A stretch of 39,177 bases of DNA from an uncultured Prevotella sp. GTDB lineage: Bacteria > Bacteroidota > Bacteroidia > Bacteroidales > Bacteroidaceae. This document shows, one piece after another, positions 16,214-23,732 of the stretch. The stretch is from positions 1-39,177 of the forward strand of contig CAJODK010000031.1 in the NCBI GenBank assembly GCA_905233245.1. Reading direction: 5' to 3'. The notes under the pieces were generated by a model, which saw only the letters and a program-made list of their open reading frames with translations, searched no databases and was not told the DNA's origin. The stretch's first letter is position 1; every line of letters begins with the position of its first letter. The position numbers and the translations under genes were made by a program.

Positions 16214-17657
16214 CCTTCTTCAGCATTCCTTTTACCTTGCTTACCGACATCAGGCTGGTGAGCACTATCAGTACTATGCCGCATATCCAGTAGGTCATAC
16301 CTGTGAGTCTCGTCGTGAGGTATGTCACTATAACCACCGCTGTGTATATGAACAGTTGCATAAACTGCTTCCTGCTGGGCAATACATTGTATCTCCATCT
16401 CGTGCATGCTGCCACAAAGAAGAGGTCCAGGAAATTGCTCATAAAGAGCGCCACGCCGATACCGTCAAGACCATAGAGACTGTAGCCCAGTGTCACCATA
16501 GGCAATAGCAGTACGCACGAGGCTGTCTCTATCACGAAGAACAGTTTGGAGTCGCCTGCCGACAGTGCCATGTATGCCAGTGGCTGGTGCATCCCTCTGT
16601 ATATCAGGCTTGCCATGATTATCTGTGCCATGGGCACCATCATCAGGAATTTTCCACTCAGCAACAGGGGAACGATGATGGGCATGAAGATGATGAGAGC
16701 CACGGAGATGGGCAGGCATAGCGGCACACAGACCTCTATCTGACTGCGTACTGTCCTGAGGCGCTCTTCGTAGTTGCTGAAGACTCCCGCCAGACGTGGG
16801 AAATAGTCATTGCTCAGCGAAGCGAGTATCACTCCTGCCACCGTGGTGCTGAGGGCTGAGGCTGAGGAGTATAGTCCTACGGTCTCCAGCGAACCTGCCT
16901 TGTTGAGGTAGGCTTGTATAGCCAACTGCGTGGCATGCGCCACTACTCCTGCCAGGACAAATGTGATACCCAGACGCAGCATCCTGCCTCCTGTCTTGAG
17001 AAATGAGGGGGAGAAACAGAATCGCGGACGGTACTGCCTATATGAAAAGCCGATAACTACCAGAGCCTGCACCGTAAACATCAGCACCAGTGCCGGCACT
17101 ACTGCATCCATGCCCCATACGTAGTACAGCGGTATCGTGGTCAGTATTCCTACTATGACCTGCATTACGGATACGGTAGCCAGTTCCTTCAGTCTGTGCA
17201 GACCTGTCAGCACTACCAGTTCGCCGCATACCAGCGAACTCAGTCCCACTGCTGGCGACAGCAGCATGTATCCCCATGTATGGTCGCTGTCGTTGAAGGT
17301 TGCCCTGGAGAGCAAGGGTGCCAACAGCAGGGTGAGCACCACTCCTGCCACTACGAATATCGCCACCCACGAGCGGGTCAGCATCACTGCCTGTTCCAGT
17401 CTCTCCTCTCCGCCTGGCTCTTCACGCCTGCCGTAGGCTGCTGCTATCTCCGTCACGCCACTTTTGTCCATACCCACATTGGTGGAGGTATGCATCAGTT
17501 CGCGTGTCTCGTTGTATATGCTGTTGAGCCCCACACCGGCAGGTCCCAGCAGCATGGCAGCCAGTTTGGTTCTTATTATGTTCAGCGCAAGATTCAGTCC
17601 GTGAACTCCGCCAAAGAGCGTCATCGCCTTGAGTATGTCCTTATATGTTGATTTCAT
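16206..17657 (-). CDS. Wzx-type polysaccharide flippase
   Basis: A 483-residue membrane protein with about 12-14 helices, like Wzx/MVF-superfamily translocases that flip undecaprenyl-linked oligosaccharides to the periplasm. The N-terminus KDILKAMTLFGGVHGLNLAL leads into IIRTKLAAMLLGPAGVGLN, a typical O-antigen translocase opening. A start at 17753 would extend the protein by 32 Ser/Thr/Arg-rich residues over the preceding gene. The ATG at 17657 gives a normal N-terminus and a 17-nt overlap. Its presence marks the locus as Wzx/Wzy-dependent glycan synthesis. Confidence 0.87.
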   Translation of the reverse strand: MKSTYKDILKAMTLFGGVHGLNLALNIIRTKLAAMLLGPAGVGLNSIYNETRELMHTSTNVGMDKSGVTEIAAAYGRREEPGGEERLEQAVMLTRSWVAIFVVAGVVLTLLLAPLLSRATFNDSDHTWGYMLLSPAVGLSSLVCGELVVLTGLHRLKELATVSVMQVIVGILTTIPLYYVWGMDAVVPALVLMFTVQALVVIGFSYRQYRPRFCFSPSFLKTGGRMLRLGITFVLAGVVAHATQLAIQAYLNKAGSLETVGLYSSASALSTTVAGVILASLSNDYFPRLAGVFSNYEERLRTVRSQIEVCVPLCLPISVALIIFMPIIVPLLLSGKFLMMVPMAQIIMASLIYRGMHQPLAYMALSAGDSKLFFVIETASCVLLLPMVTLGYSLYGLDGIGVALFMSNFLDLFFVAACTRWRYNVLPSRKQFMQLFIYTAVVIVTYLTTRLTGMTYWICGIVLIVLTSLMSVSKVKGMLKKDE

Positions 17658-18582
17658 AGGTATCGTAGCAGAGGGTGCGCGCTCCGTACCCTTCCTTCTG
17701 GAAGAGCAACTTAGCATTGAGGTCGGCACTGTCTGCTTCGTTGGATTTGCCAAAGTCGAAGTATCTGTGGTCGGGGAAGGACTTCAGCAGATAGTCCATG
17801 ATGGCATCCACAGCACCGCATTGTTTGCCTTCGTCATTGGAGGCTATATACTGTGTATGAACGACCTGCTGCGATACATAGACCACTATGCCGCCCACGA
17901 GTTTGCCGTCCTTACGTGCTTCTGCCAGCATGATATTCTTGGGAAACCGCCCTTTGAGCAGTAGTATCTCGTCTATCGAGTGCACAGGCTTCACGTGGTG
18001 TCGTGTCTCCAGATTCTCTGCCAGCATCTTCCAAAATTCGGGATAATCCTCACCAAAGGCTACCTCTATGCCTGCAGCCTCGGCTTTCCTGAGGCCTCCC
18101 TTGCGACTTTCCTTCCACTTCAATTGCTCGCTCAGCACTATCGTTGACGATGGTTCGCGCTCCGTGAGTCTGTAGTCTGCAAAGACCACATGCAGGGCGT
18201 AGAGAGGTTCGTCAGCGGGAACGATATCGTATATCCATGGTGCCGGTTTGTATATCATCCTCTCTATCCCCACCTCTCGCAGATAGTCTCTCAGCACCCT
18301 CATCGCCTCCACGATGCTCTCCGTCACGGCCTCCTTACCGAGCACCAGTCCTCCGTATGTCAGCCCCTGATGTGAGCAGAGCACTCCGTCCTTCTCATTG
18401 GCGGGCAGCAGGGCGATAAGGCGGCCTTTTTCATTATAGAACATCAGCGAGTGGTCCCTGAATCTGTCCTGGTGGTAGTCCATGTAGCCACGCATGAAAA
18501 GGAAGGTTCCGTTCTTGGAGCCCTCCACAAACTTGTCCCACTCCGGGGCGTCACTCTGCGTATATCGCCTTAAACTCACCAT
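17641..18582 (-). CDS. FemAB/GNAT-like acyltransferase
   Basis: A 313-residue protein that looks like two tandem GNAT folds of the FemAB type. The first half has WDKFVEGSKNGTFLFMRGYM; the second has NIMLAEARKDGKLVGGIVVY, HTQYIASNDEGKQCGAVDAI and YFDFGKSNE, the usual acceptor/acyl-donor end. FemAB enzymes transfer aminoacyl groups from tRNA; relatives in glycan loci are thought to acylate amino sugars. The start lies 32 nt inside the cupin gene in another frame. Confidence 0.75.
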   Translation of the reverse strand: MVSLRRYTQSDAPEWDKFVEGSKNGTFLFMRGYMDYHQDRFRDHSLMFYNEKGRLIALLPANEKDGVLCSHQGLTYGGLVLGKEAVTESIVEAMRVLRDYLREVGIERMIYKPAPWIYDIVPADEPLYALHVVFADYRLTEREPSSTIVLSEQLKWKESRKGGLRKAEAAGIEVAFGEDYPEFWKMLAENLETRHHVKPVHSIDEILLLKGRFPKNIMLAEARKDGKLVGGIVVYVSQQVVHTQYIASNDEGKQCGAVDAIMDYLLKSFPDHRYFDFGKSNEADSADLNAKLLFQKEGYGARTLCYDTYEINI

Positions 18583-18964
18583 AGTCTCTTATATACTCCT
18601 CCTCATCATAGTGCTCTGAGGCAAGACACATACAGACAGCACCTGAGGAAAAATCCTCCAGCGTGCGCCATATCCCTGGCACTATCAGCAGTCCCTGCCA
18701 TGGGTGGTTCAGCAGCACCTCTCTGCGCTCCCTGCCATTGTCTATCACTACCTTAAACGAACCGCTCATGGGCACCAACAACTGTCGGAGCGTCTTGTGG
18801 GCATGTCCTCCACGGCTCTCGCCGCTGGGCACATCGTATATCCAGTACGAACGCTTTATATCAAATGGTACATCATCCATCTGCTCCACCACGGTGAGGT
18901 TGCCCCTCGCAGGGTCGCTGATTTTTCTCAGGTCTATTATTTTACAATCGTCCAGATTAGTCAT
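18551..18964 (-). CDS. FdtA/WxcM-like cupin, dTDP-sugar 3,4-ketoisomerase family
   Basis: A 137-residue single-domain cupin. RSYWIYDVPSGESRGGHAHK holds the first metal/substrate motif with paired His; QLLVPMSGSFKVVIDNGRE and LLIVPGIWRTLEDFSSGAVC follow. This is the pattern of FdtA-type enzymes that isomerise dTDP-4-keto-6-deoxyglucose on the way to amino sugars such as dTDP-Fuc3NAc. A longer frame begins at 19012 but would overlap the -7 box, so ATG 18964 is the start. No matching aminotransferase is seen in the window. Confidence 0.85.
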   Translation of the reverse strand: MTNLDDCKIIDLRKISDPARGNLTVVEQMDDVPFDIKRSYWIYDVPSGESRGGHAHKTLRQLLVPMSGSFKVVIDNGRERREVLLNHPWQGLLIVPGIWRTLEDFSSGAVCMCLASEHYDEEEYIRDYGEFKAIYAE

Positions 18965-18973
18965 AAGTGAGGA

Positions 18974-19005
18974 CAAAGTTACAAAAAAATAATAAATCTG
19001 ACAAA
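18974..19005 (-). promoter_or_regulatory. Promoter of the minus-strand glycan operon (TTTG-N20-TAACTTTG)
   Basis: Minus-strand TTTG (19002-19005) and TAACTTTG (18974-18981) are 20 nt apart, with the ATG 9 nt beyond. No other consensus promoter is seen down to 12682, so six overlapping genes probably share it. Confidence 0.75.
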
Positions 19006-19060
19006 CTTTCAACTTTCAATTCTTCATTTTTTCAACTTTCAACTTTCAACTTTCAACTTT
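19004..19060. repeat. AACTTTC heptad tract between the divergent cupin and subtilase promoters
   Basis: Two AACTTTC units (19004-19017), two degenerate units, then four more (19034-19060, the last ending TTT) shifted by 2 nt. The unit contains TTTC, a near match to the TTTG -33 box. One copy (19044-19047) lies 19 nt before the subtilase -7 box. Confidence 0.85.
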
Positions 19061-19066
19061 TCTTCG

Positions 19067-19074
19067 TACCTTTG
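19067..19074 (+). promoter_or_regulatory. -7 box (TACCTTTG) for the subtilase gene
   Basis: TACCTTTG ends 13 nt before ATG 19088 and 25 nt before ATG 19100. The -33 region is made of heptad repeats. Confidence 0.6.
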
Positions 19075-19087
19075 CATCATTGTAACA

Positions 19088-20968
19088 GTGTACACGTGCA
19101 TGCGAAAACTTCTCCTACTCATAATAATTTTCAATCTTCAATCCTCATGCTTCGCCCAGCAAAGCAAAATGTCCCCCTTCGTCAGACAGGTCTATCTGGA
19201 GCAGGAGGCGCGACAGAGGAGCGAGCTGATGTCCAGGTCGTCCGTCCCAGAGGAGAGGATGATGCCGGTCTTTGTAAAGACGACTGACCGCGAGGCACTC
19301 CGTTCGGAGGGCTACAGGATACTGGCGGAGTTTGGCGATGTCTATATCATCAGCACTCCCGTCTCTCGCCTTGGCGAACTCTCTGCCACCTCTGGTGTGG
19401 AGCGCATCGAGGCGAGTGAGCACTGCGAGGCGACCAATGATGGTGCTGCATCCATCACTCACGCTGCTGACCTCCACACGGCCACCCCTACGGGCTATAC
19501 GGGCAAGGACGTGGTAATGGGACTTATGGACATCGGTTTTGACCTCACCCACCCCACCTTCTGGTCTGCTGATGGCACGGAGTACCGTATCAGGAGATTC
19601 TGGGACATGCTGGACCAGACCTCTGGCGGCTCTCCCGTCACGGGGGTTGATGAGAAGGGTAAGGACACCACCTACGTAGGACGTCAGTACATCTCCCAGG
19701 AGGAAATCCTCGCCAAGGGATGCTCTGCTGACGGTCATAAGTCCGGTCACGGCACCCATACTGCGGGCACGGCGGCTGGTTCAGGTCGCAATGAGGACGG
19801 CTCTCTCTCCGACTACGCTGGCATGGCTCCTGAGGCTGACATCTGCCTGGTGAGCAATGCCACCAGCATCGCCGCTGGCATCATCCCCGAGGAGGACTGG
19901 TATAAGTACAATTCCGCACTCGACGCCCTGGGCTTCAAGTACATCTTCGACTATGCCGAGTCCGTGGGCAAACCGTGTGTCATCAGTTTCAGCGAGGGCA
20001 GCACTCAGGAGATGGAGGGCAAGAATGCGCTCTTCAATGAGACGATGCTCGCCATGCAGGGACAGGGCAGGATTTTCGTCTCGTCGGCTGGCAATGAGGG
20101 CAACAAACTCACCTACATCAACAAACCTCTCGGTACCTCGTCAGCAGGAGCCTTCGTGAGACCTTACGGTAAGAGGGCGTACTACAACACGCGGTCGAGC
20201 GACAAGATGACTCTCCGCATCACCTACTACCCCTCTGACTCCGACCCCATCATCAAGGAGTATCATACCGACCAGATACTGCCTTGCGAAAAGAGCATCC
20301 TGGCAGATACCTTCGAGATAGCGGGCGTCAAAGAGGTGGTACTGCTCAATGCCTACCCCAACGTCTATGACAATTCGCAGTGGGTCACCGAGGTACTCCT
20401 CACCACTACCGACAATACCGTCACCATAGGTCAGGCGACACCCATCTCCGTCACCCTCCTTGGCGGGGACATCTCCGTGGAGGCCTTCTCGCGTGGAGGG
20501 TATTTCACCACCAACTCCAAGGATGCCTCCCTCTGCAATGCCGAGGCTACGCACAATGTGCTCTCCCCAGGTGCTCTGGAGTCAGCCATCTGCGTGGGTT
20601 CCGTCAAGAAGGCGAGCCCTTACCTGATAGCTGGCGATAGTGGCGTAGGACCTGCCGTTACTGGCATCACCAAACCCGATGTCGTGGCGCCAGGTGTCTC
20701 TATTATGTCTGCCAAGAGCAAGGCATACTATGGTTCCTACGGTTGGTTTACCATGACGGGCACCTCGATGGCAACGCCCGTCGTGGGCGGCATCGTGGCT
20801 CTCTGGCTTGAGGCATGCCCTACCCTCACCCGCGAGCAGGCTCTCGAGGCTATAGCCAATACCTCCTCACATCCCGACGACTCTCCTACCCCAACAACAC
20901 CTACGGCCACGGACTCATTGACGCCGAGGCAGGCTTGCAGTATATCCTCAGTCACTTTACGGGGATAG
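19088..20968 (+). CDS. Secreted subtilisin-like serine protease (S8), frameshifted near its C-terminus
   Basis: The frame is 626 residues long with a signal peptide (MRKLLLLIIIF to CFAQ; ATG 19100 may be the true start). The catalytic triad is D148 in VMGLMDIGFD, H221 in SGHGTHTAG and S560 in TGTSMATP; VSSAGNEG supplies the oxyanion Asn. A long insert between the Asn and Ser blocks (about 370-520) is common in Bacteroidales subtilases. After about residue 597 the frame leaves the family pattern and ends in unrelated Thr/Pro-rich sequence, while the expected continuation is found in frame -1. A one-base loss near 20880 is likely. Probable role: extracellular protein digestion or processing. 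Confidence 0.88.
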   Translation: MYTCMRKLLLLIIIFNLQSSCFAQQSKMSPFVRQVYLEQEARQRSELMSRSSVPEERMMPVFVKTTDREALRSEGYRILAEFGDVYIISTPVSRLGELSATSGVERIEASEHCEATNDGAASITHAADLHTATPTGYTGKDVVMGLMDIGFDLTHPTFWSADGTEYRIRRFWDMLDQTSGGSPVTGVDEKGKDTTYVGRQYISQEEILAKGCSADGHKSGHGTHTAGTAAGSGRNEDGSLSDYAGMAPEADICLVSNATSIAAGIIPEEDWYKYNSALDALGFKYIFDYAESVGKPCVISFSEGSTQEMEGKNALFNETMLAMQGQGRIFVSSAGNEGNKLTYINKPLGTSSAGAFVRPYGKRAYYNTRSSDKMTLRITYYPSDSDPIIKEYHTDQILPCEKSILADTFEIAGVKEVVLLNAYPNVYDNSQWVTEVLLTTTDNTVTIGQATPISVTLLGGDISVEAFSRGGYFTTNSKDASLCNAEATHNVLSPGALESAICVGSVKKASPYLIAGDSGVGPAVTGITKPDVVAPGVSIMSAKSKAYYGSYGWFTMTGTSMATPVVGGIVALWLEACPTLTREQALEAIANTSSHPDDSPTPTTPTATDSLTPRQACSISSVTLRG

Positions 20969-21096
20969 AGAACCTCTCCCCAACCCTCCCCCGCAGGGAG
21001 GGAGCCTCATACTATGACCTGCAAGGACGCAAACTCAGTGGAAAGCCTACGGCAAAAGGAATATATATACATAATGGAAGGAAGTACGCAAAATAG
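20881..21096 (+). pseudogene. Out-of-frame C-terminal tail of the subtilase
   Basis: Reading from 20881 gives LSYPNNTYGHGLIDAEAGLQ, the normal last helix region of Bacteroidales subtilases. A palindrome-encoded linker (LSPTLPRREG) and YYDLQGRKLSGKPTAKGIYI follow; this ends like T9SS-style sorting tails in Prevotella. It is in the -1 frame relative to 19088-20968. No X-XXY-YYZ slippery heptamer is seen at the junction, so mutation or an assembly error is likelier than programmed frameshifting. Confidence 0.75.
20984..21002. repeat. GC-rich palindrome in the subtilase tail
   Basis: CCCTCCC (20984-20990) and GGGAGGG (20996-21002) around loop CCGCA, preceded by CCTCTCCCCAA. It encodes LSPTLPRREG between the protease domain and the sorting tail, and belongs to the same family as the lpxB and priA palindromes. 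Confidence 0.75.
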
Positions 21097-23719
21097 GTCT
21101 TACGCTAACGTCATCCTCCCCCTGCCCCTCGACGGGCTCTTCACCTACTCCATTCCCAGGAAGTTGGAAGGAGAGGTGCGTCCCTTCGTCAGAGTCAAGG
21201 TACCCTTCGGCATCACCAAGACCCACACCGCACTGGTAGTCACCGTACACAACAACCCTCCCGAACCAGGCATAACGGTGAAGCCCCTCATCTCCGTCCT
21301 CGACTCCACCCCCGTCCTGCTCCCTGGCCAGTATCGTCTGTGGGAGTGGATAGCCTCGTACTATATGTGCCCACTGGGCGACATCATGGTGGCGGCACTG
21401 CCCGCTGGCATCAAGAATGAGGACCACTACCGCCCTCGCACCGAGACCTACGTCCGCCTCGGTGATAAAGCACTCCCCCAATCCCTCGTCCGTTCCCCCA
21501 AACAACTCGAAGTCTTCAATAAGTTCCTCGAACTAGGCGAGACTTCCCGCCAAACCCTCCAAAACGCCACCTCCTGCTCCCCCTCCATCATCAAGGCCCT
21601 CGTTGACAAGGGTTTCCTCGCCCTCTACGACAAGGAGGTGGGACGTCTCAACACCTCCGGCGACTACCACCCCGAGCGCATCAAGCCATTAAGCGAAGCC
21701 CAGCAGCGAGCCCTCCTCCAGCTCCCCCCTTCAGGGGGAGTGACCAAAACTCTGAAAACTGCTGATGTGATACTATATAAACAACTTAAAGAATTTTCTA
21801 AAGAACATAGAAAGAAACCCACATTCGCAGAAGAAACACTTTGGAGTTATTTAAAGGGTGATGCACTTGGAGTTCGATTTCGCAGGCAACATGTGCTTGA
21901 TTGTTTTATTGCTGATTTTGCATGTCTTACACATCGTCTTACTATAGAACTTGATGGCGGTTATCATAATGATGAAGAACAGGCTGAGTACGATAGGCTA
22001 CGCACACTTGCCATACAAAAACTGGGATTCAGGGAACTCCGCTTCTCCAATGAACAATTACTAGGAAATATTGACGGCGTTATAACAAAAATCAAGGAAG
22101 CTTTAAACACTCCCCCTGAAGGGGGGAGTCGGAGAGGGGCTTCCCTGTTGTACGGCATCACCTCCTCCGGCAAGACGGAGATATACATCCACCTCATCAA
22201 GGAAGCCATCGAGAGAGGCGAGCAGGTGATGTACCTCCTCCCCGAGATAGCCCTCACGGTGCAAATTACCCAGCGACTGCAACACGTCTTCGGTTCGCGT
22301 CTGGGCATCTACCACTCCAAGTATTCCGATGCCGAGAGGGTGGAGATATGGCAGAAACAGCTCTCCTCATCCCCCTACGACGTCATCCTCGGAGCCCGTT
22401 CGGCTGTATTCCTGCCCTACCAGCGGCTGGGACTCGTCATTATCGATGAGGAACACGAGACATCCTTCAAGCAGCAGGAACCCGCTCCCCGCTATCACGC
22501 CCGCAGCGTGGCGATGATGATGGCATCGTGGGCTAAGGCTCGTGTGGTGCTGGGCACCGCCACGCCCTCCGTGGAGAGTTACTACAACGCCCAGCAGGGC
22601 AAGTACCAACTCGTGGAACTCCGACAGCGCTACCGTGACCTGCAGCTGCCCCTCATACACGTCATCGACACCAAGGACCTCCGACACCGCAAGATAATGA
22701 CGGGCCTGCTGTCACCGCAGTTGGCATCCGCCGTACACGAGGCGCTGGGGCGAGGCGAACAGGCTATCATCTTCCAGAACCGCCGCGGTTTCTCCCCCGT
22801 CGTGGAGTGCCATCAGTGCGGCTGGAGCCCCAAGTGTCCGCACTGCGATGTGTCGCTCACCTATCACAAGACCACCGACAGCCTCTCCTGCCACTACTGC
22901 GGCTACACCATGAAGATGCCCACCCAGTGTCCCGACTGCGACAATCGCGAACTGCGCGACCGCGGAGCAGGCACCGAGAAGGTGGAGGACTATTTCCGCC
23001 TCACCTTCCCCGAGGCACGCATAGCGCGCATGGATCTCGACACCACACGCACCCGCAATGCCTACGAACGTATCATCGCCGAATTCTCCGCTGGCAAGAC
23101 CAATCTGCTCATCGGTACCCAGATGGTCACCAAGGGACTCGACTTCGACCGCGTCTCCGTAGTAGGTATCATCTCCGCCGACACCATGCTCCATCAACCC
23201 GACTTCCGAGCCTATGAGCACGCCTTTCAGATGATGACACAGGTGGCAGGGCGTGCAGGGCGCAAGGGACGCCGCGGACAGGTCTTCATACAGACCACCC
23301 ACCCCGAACTGCCCGTCATACGCCATATCCTCAAGGGCGACTATGAGGCATTCTTCCAGTCCGTCATCAGGGAGCGCAGGGCATTCCGCTATCCACCCTT
23401 CACGCGGCTCATCTATGTCTATCTCAAGCACAAAGACGAGCGCACCGTCGATAGCGCAGCCATCGAACTCGCCAGCCGTCTGAGGCAGGCATTTCCAGCG
23501 CGGGTGCCAGGACAGGCGCTTTCCGAGCGGGTGCTCGGTCCCGACAAACCCGCTGTGTCACGCATCAAGACGCTGTATATCAGGAAGGTCATGCTCAAAC
23601 TCGAGACCAGCCTCAGCATCACCGCCTCGCGGCAGGCTATACGTCAGGCGGTCGCTGCCCTCATGCAGGACCCCCGCTACAAATCCCTCCTCATCTACTA
23701 CGACGTGGATCCCGAGTAG
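21074..23719 (+). CDS. priA: Primosomal helicase PriA with an inserted DUF559 nuclease domain
   Basis: PriA restarts stalled replication forks as a 3'-5' helicase. The 881-residue product has the 3'BD domain (SYANVILPLPLDGLFTYSIP), Walker A ITSSGKTE (about 360-368), DEEH in VIIDEEHETSF and motif III LGTATPSVES. The two zinc clusters include CHQCGWSPKCPHC and CHYCGY/CPDC, and MVTKGLDF and QVAGRAGRKG mark the last motifs. Residues about 217-352 form a foreign DUF559 domain between QQRALLQ and SLLYGITSSGKTE, bounded by 20-bp inverted repeats. The remaining about 745 residues match a normal PriA length. ATG 21074 is chosen over 21014 because MEGSTQNRSYANV is the natural N-terminus. Confidence 0.95.
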   Translation: MEGSTQNRSYANVILPLPLDGLFTYSIPRKLEGEVRPFVRVKVPFGITKTHTALVVTVHNNPPEPGITVKPLISVLDSTPVLLPGQYRLWEWIASYYMCPLGDIMVAALPAGIKNEDHYRPRTETYVRLGDKALPQSLVRSPKQLEVFNKFLELGETSRQTLQNATSCSPSIIKALVDKGFLALYDKEVGRLNTSGDYHPERIKPLSEAQQRALLQLPPSGGVTKTLKTADVILYKQLKEFSKEHRKKPTFAEETLWSYLKGDALGVRFRRQHVLDCFIADFACLTHRLTIELDGGYHNDEEQAEYDRLRTLAIQKLGFRELRFSNEQLLGNIDGVITKIKEALNTPPEGGSRRGASLLYGITSSGKTEIYIHLIKEAIERGEQVMYLLPEIALTVQITQRLQHVFGSRLGIYHSKYSDAERVEIWQKQLSSSPYDVILGARSAVFLPYQRLGLVIIDEEHETSFKQQEPAPRYHARSVAMMMASWAKARVVLGTATPSVESYYNAQQGKYQLVELRQRYRDLQLPLIHVIDTKDLRHRKIMTGLLSPQLASAVHEALGRGEQAIIFQNRRGFSPVVECHQCGWSPKCPHCDVSLTYHKTTDSLSCHYCGYTMKMPTQCPDCDNRELRDRGAGTEKVEDYFRLTFPEARIARMDLDTTRTRNAYERIIAEFSAGKTNLLIGTQMVTKGLDFDRVSVVGIISADTMLHQPDFRAYEHAFQMMTQVAGRAGRKGRRGQVFIQTTHPELPVIRHILKGDYEAFFQSVIRERRAFRYPPFTRLIYVYLKHKDERTVDSAAIELASRLRQAFPARVPGQALSERVLGPDKPAVSRIKTLYIRKVMLKLETSLSITASRQAIRQAVAALMQDPRYKSLLIYYDVDPE
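21722..22128 (+). mobile_element. DUF559-bearing insert in priA bounded by 20-bp inverted repeats
   Basis: The ends, 21722-21741 and 22109-22128, are perfect inverted copies of CTCCCCCCTTCAGGGGGAGT, each itself a near-palindrome. The inside is clearly AT-richer than the priA flanks. It encodes a Vsr-like PD-(D/E)XK domain: PTFAEETLWSYLKG helix, RRQH, FIADF with D281 of PriA, and IELDGGYH with E292 and D294, then KLGFRELRFSNEQLL. The whole is in frame with priA and has no stop. It is not an intein, because splice-junction Cys/Ser and HN residues are absent. Target-site duplication was not identified. Confidence 0.85.
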
Positions 23720-23731
23720 GGGCTTTGCCCC
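23719..23731. terminator. Possible bidirectional terminator between priA and the RecD-like gene
   Basis: GGGGC (23719-23723), TTT, GCCCC (23727-23731) forms a small 5-bp hairpin at the convergent gene ends. There is no clear T-run on either side, so this is weak. Confidence 0.3.
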
Positions 23732-23732
23732 T

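Noticed and set aside
20860..20900. Programmed -1 ribosomal frameshift in the subtilase
   Set aside because: No X-XXY-YYZ slippery heptamer and no clear downstream structure at the junction; a lost base is simpler.
21722..22128. Intein in PriA
   Set aside because: The insert lacks the N-terminal Cys/Ser and C-terminal His-Asn splice residues and matches a DUF559 nuclease, not a Hint domain.
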